Program-made: the position numbers and the translations under genes
Shown here: positions 63,810-64,000 of the stretch, one piece after another
Position numbering within the stretch: the stretch's first letter is position 1
Layout: each line of letters opens with the position of its first letter
Origin: Pseudomonas sp. URMO17WK12:I2
GTDB lineage: Bacteria; Pseudomonadota; Gammaproteobacteria; Pseudomonadales; Pseudomonadaceae
Direction of reading: 5' to 3'
Length of the DNA stretch: 64,000 bases
Assembly (NCBI RefSeq): GCF_003253735.1
Contig: NZ_QKYW01000003.1
Span: 186,001-250,000, forward strand
The notes under the pieces: generated by a model
Told to the model about the DNA's origin: nothing
Database searches by the model: none
Seen by the model: only the letters and a program-made list of their open reading frames with translations

Positions 63810-64000
63810 GTGAGCAAGACCCCCGTTTTCTTTCTGCAGAATCCGTTGTTGCCGGGCTTCGGCCTGAGCTTCGGTTTCAGCGTCTTCTACCTGTCGCTGG
63901 TGATCCTGTTTCCGCTGTCGGCCCTGTTGCTGTACGTCAGCGACATGAGCTGGGCGCAGTACTGGCAGGCGATCAGCGATCCGCGCGTGGTACAGAGCTA
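63810..64000 (+). CDS. cysT: Sulfate ABC transporter permease CysT, 5' part
   Basis: 63 codons to the window edge, incomplete. GTG start with AAGGA eight bases upstream. The reading SKTPVFFLQNPLLPGFGLSF then GFSVFYLSLVILFPLSALLL contains the N-terminal arm and first membrane span of CysT (CysU), and MSWAQYWQAISDPRV the start of the periplasmic loop. Following sbp, it opens the sulfate/thiosulfate importer operon. Confidence 0.9.
   Translation, partial: MSKTPVFFLQNPLLPGFGLSFGFSVFYLSLVILFPLSALLLYVSDMSWAQYWQAISDPRVVQS

Overview
The window looks like a chromosomal segment of a Pseudomonas (broad sense). The GacA-UvrC-PgsA order followed by tRNA-Gly/Cys/Leu, HbcR-type 3-hydroxybutyrate genes, the GacA and AcnB sequences, DUF1652 and DUF1289 proteins and an OprD porin all point to that genus. 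The species cannot be settled from sequence alone.

Layout. 0.2-4.1 kb: OprD porin and a sulfonate-type ABC transporter. 4.3-9 kb: sulfurtransferase SseA, parvulin, a PilT/PilU ATPase, a DJ-1 protein, a thioredoxin-fold protein and a solute-binding protein. 9-15 kb: a ketone-body module (acetoacetyl-CoA synthetase, 3-hydroxybutyrate dehydrogenase, GntP permease) with a sigma-54 activator and a matching -24/-12 promoter. 15-30 kb: housekeeping and signalling genes (alaC, class C beta-lactamase family protein, PLP decarboxylase, acnB, ppnP, a DEDDh exonuclease, an EAL response regulator with its kinase, a START protein, a Bax inhibitor-1 protein). 30-34.8 kb: tRNA-Ser, decayed DNA, gacA-uvrC-pgsA, tRNA-Gly and tRNA-Cys. 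34.8-39.4 kb: an accessory stretch of small proteins and a broken response regulator, ending at tRNA-Leu.

39.4-44.6 kb is a decayed genomic island. A perfect 59-bp copy of the tRNA-Leu 3' part lies at its far end. It holds a truncated, amber-interrupted integrase, a decayed IS3-family element, an SRAP remnant and an intact autotransporter-like gene. 44.6-51.5 kb is core metabolism (GNAT, Tsx-like porin, galU, glyoxalase-fold protein, gor, TRIC channel, FAD oxidoreductase).

51.5-64 kb is devoted to scavenging sulfur: tcyN-tcyL-tcyJ and dcyD for cystine/D-cysteine, an orphan MetQ-like binding protein, a TauD-family dioxygenase with a sulfonate/sulfate-ester ABC system and two binding proteins, an FNT channel, and sbp followed by the start of cysT. 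A hairpin repeat of about 110-145 bp occurs three times, each time just 3' of a sulfur-type transporter gene.

The least expected signals are a 28-nt tRNA-Thr-like fragment read as protein inside acetoacetyl-CoA synthetase, a REP-like repeat whose hairpin loop is inverted in one copy, two paralogous small proteins either side of gacA-uvrC-pgsA, and an autotransporter barrel with a short, apparently globular passenger. Function names come from recognised families and motifs; no database search was possible.
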